From contig BJOX01000173.1 in the NCBI GenBank assembly GCA_009731375.1, positions 450,958 to 478,696 on the forward strand: 27,739 nt of DNA, read 5' to 3'. This DNA is from Paulinella micropora (taxonomy: Eukaryota; Cercozoa; Imbricatea; Euglyphida). Position 1 is the first letter of the stretch, and every line of letters begins with the position of its first letter. The notes beneath the pieces were generated by a model, which saw only the letters and a program-made list of their open reading frames with translations, was not told the origin of the DNA and did no database searches. The translations under genes and the position numbers were made by a program. This document shows positions 27,698 through 27,739 of the stretch, piece after piece.

Positions 27698-27739
27698 TAC
27701 TAAGTGTAGTAGTAGTAGTGGTAGTAGTAGTAGTAGAAG
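26633..27739 (-). repeat. Giant (TAG)n tract, cut by window end
   Basis: Over 1.1 kb of TAG with GTG, TAA, GAA and TATGTACG interruptions, some repeated as blocks. It continues past the window. Confidence 0.97.

Overview
This is nuclear DNA of a eukaryote. It has a gene with spliceosomal GT-AG introns, LINE and Ty3/gypsy retrotransposons, a MITE-like palindrome, and an extreme load of di- to hexanucleotide microsatellites. The species cannot be fixed from the sequence. A microsatellite-rich protist or alga is a guess only.

Layout. Positions 1-6513 hold three tandem units of a repeated cassette: a (TAC)n tract, a conserved core of about 115 bp, then an AT-rich tail. They are interrupted by two copies of one LINE family on the minus strand. 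One copy has a complete endonuclease/reverse transcriptase frame but lacks its 5' end; the other is cut at the reverse transcriptase catalytic motif. Positions 6514-7753 are a giant (TAC)n/(AAC)n block.

Positions 7827-13607 hold the main find: a 14-exon gene whose exons are mostly 30-100 bp and separated by introns made largely of microsatellites. Exon junctions chosen by GT/AG and phase give one continuous 381-residue protein, recognisable as SLX1, the GIY-YIG structure-specific endonuclease with a C-terminal C4HC3 zinc finger. The gene is easy to miss because its only long open frames are repeat artefacts. In several introns the microsatellite starts in register with the 5' splice site. In at least five introns, fragments of an adjacent exon edge, often with the splice site, have been copied into the intron, up to a seven-fold tandem array.

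Positions 13608-14897 hold the 3' flank and a 0.3-kb near-perfect palindrome (MITE-like). Positions 14898-24851 are a complete, apparently very young Ty3/gypsy element. It has 130-bp identical LTRs, a 4-bp target duplication, a candidate primer site, a polypurine tract and one unbroken Gag-Pol frame of 3010 codons. Its Gag carries an RS-rich and a Q/G/P-rich region; its integrase has a long C-terminal extension ending in an AT-hook. Positions 24852-25768 are flanking DNA with a cluster of nested ATCATGTAWTACATGAT palindromes. From 25769 to the end the window is (TAG)n, the reverse complement of the left-hand tract, with an inverted fourth copy of the cassette core.

The only host gene I can support is SLX1. 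Everything else is mobile or simple-repeat DNA, which appears to have shaped that gene's introns and its poly-serine C-terminus.
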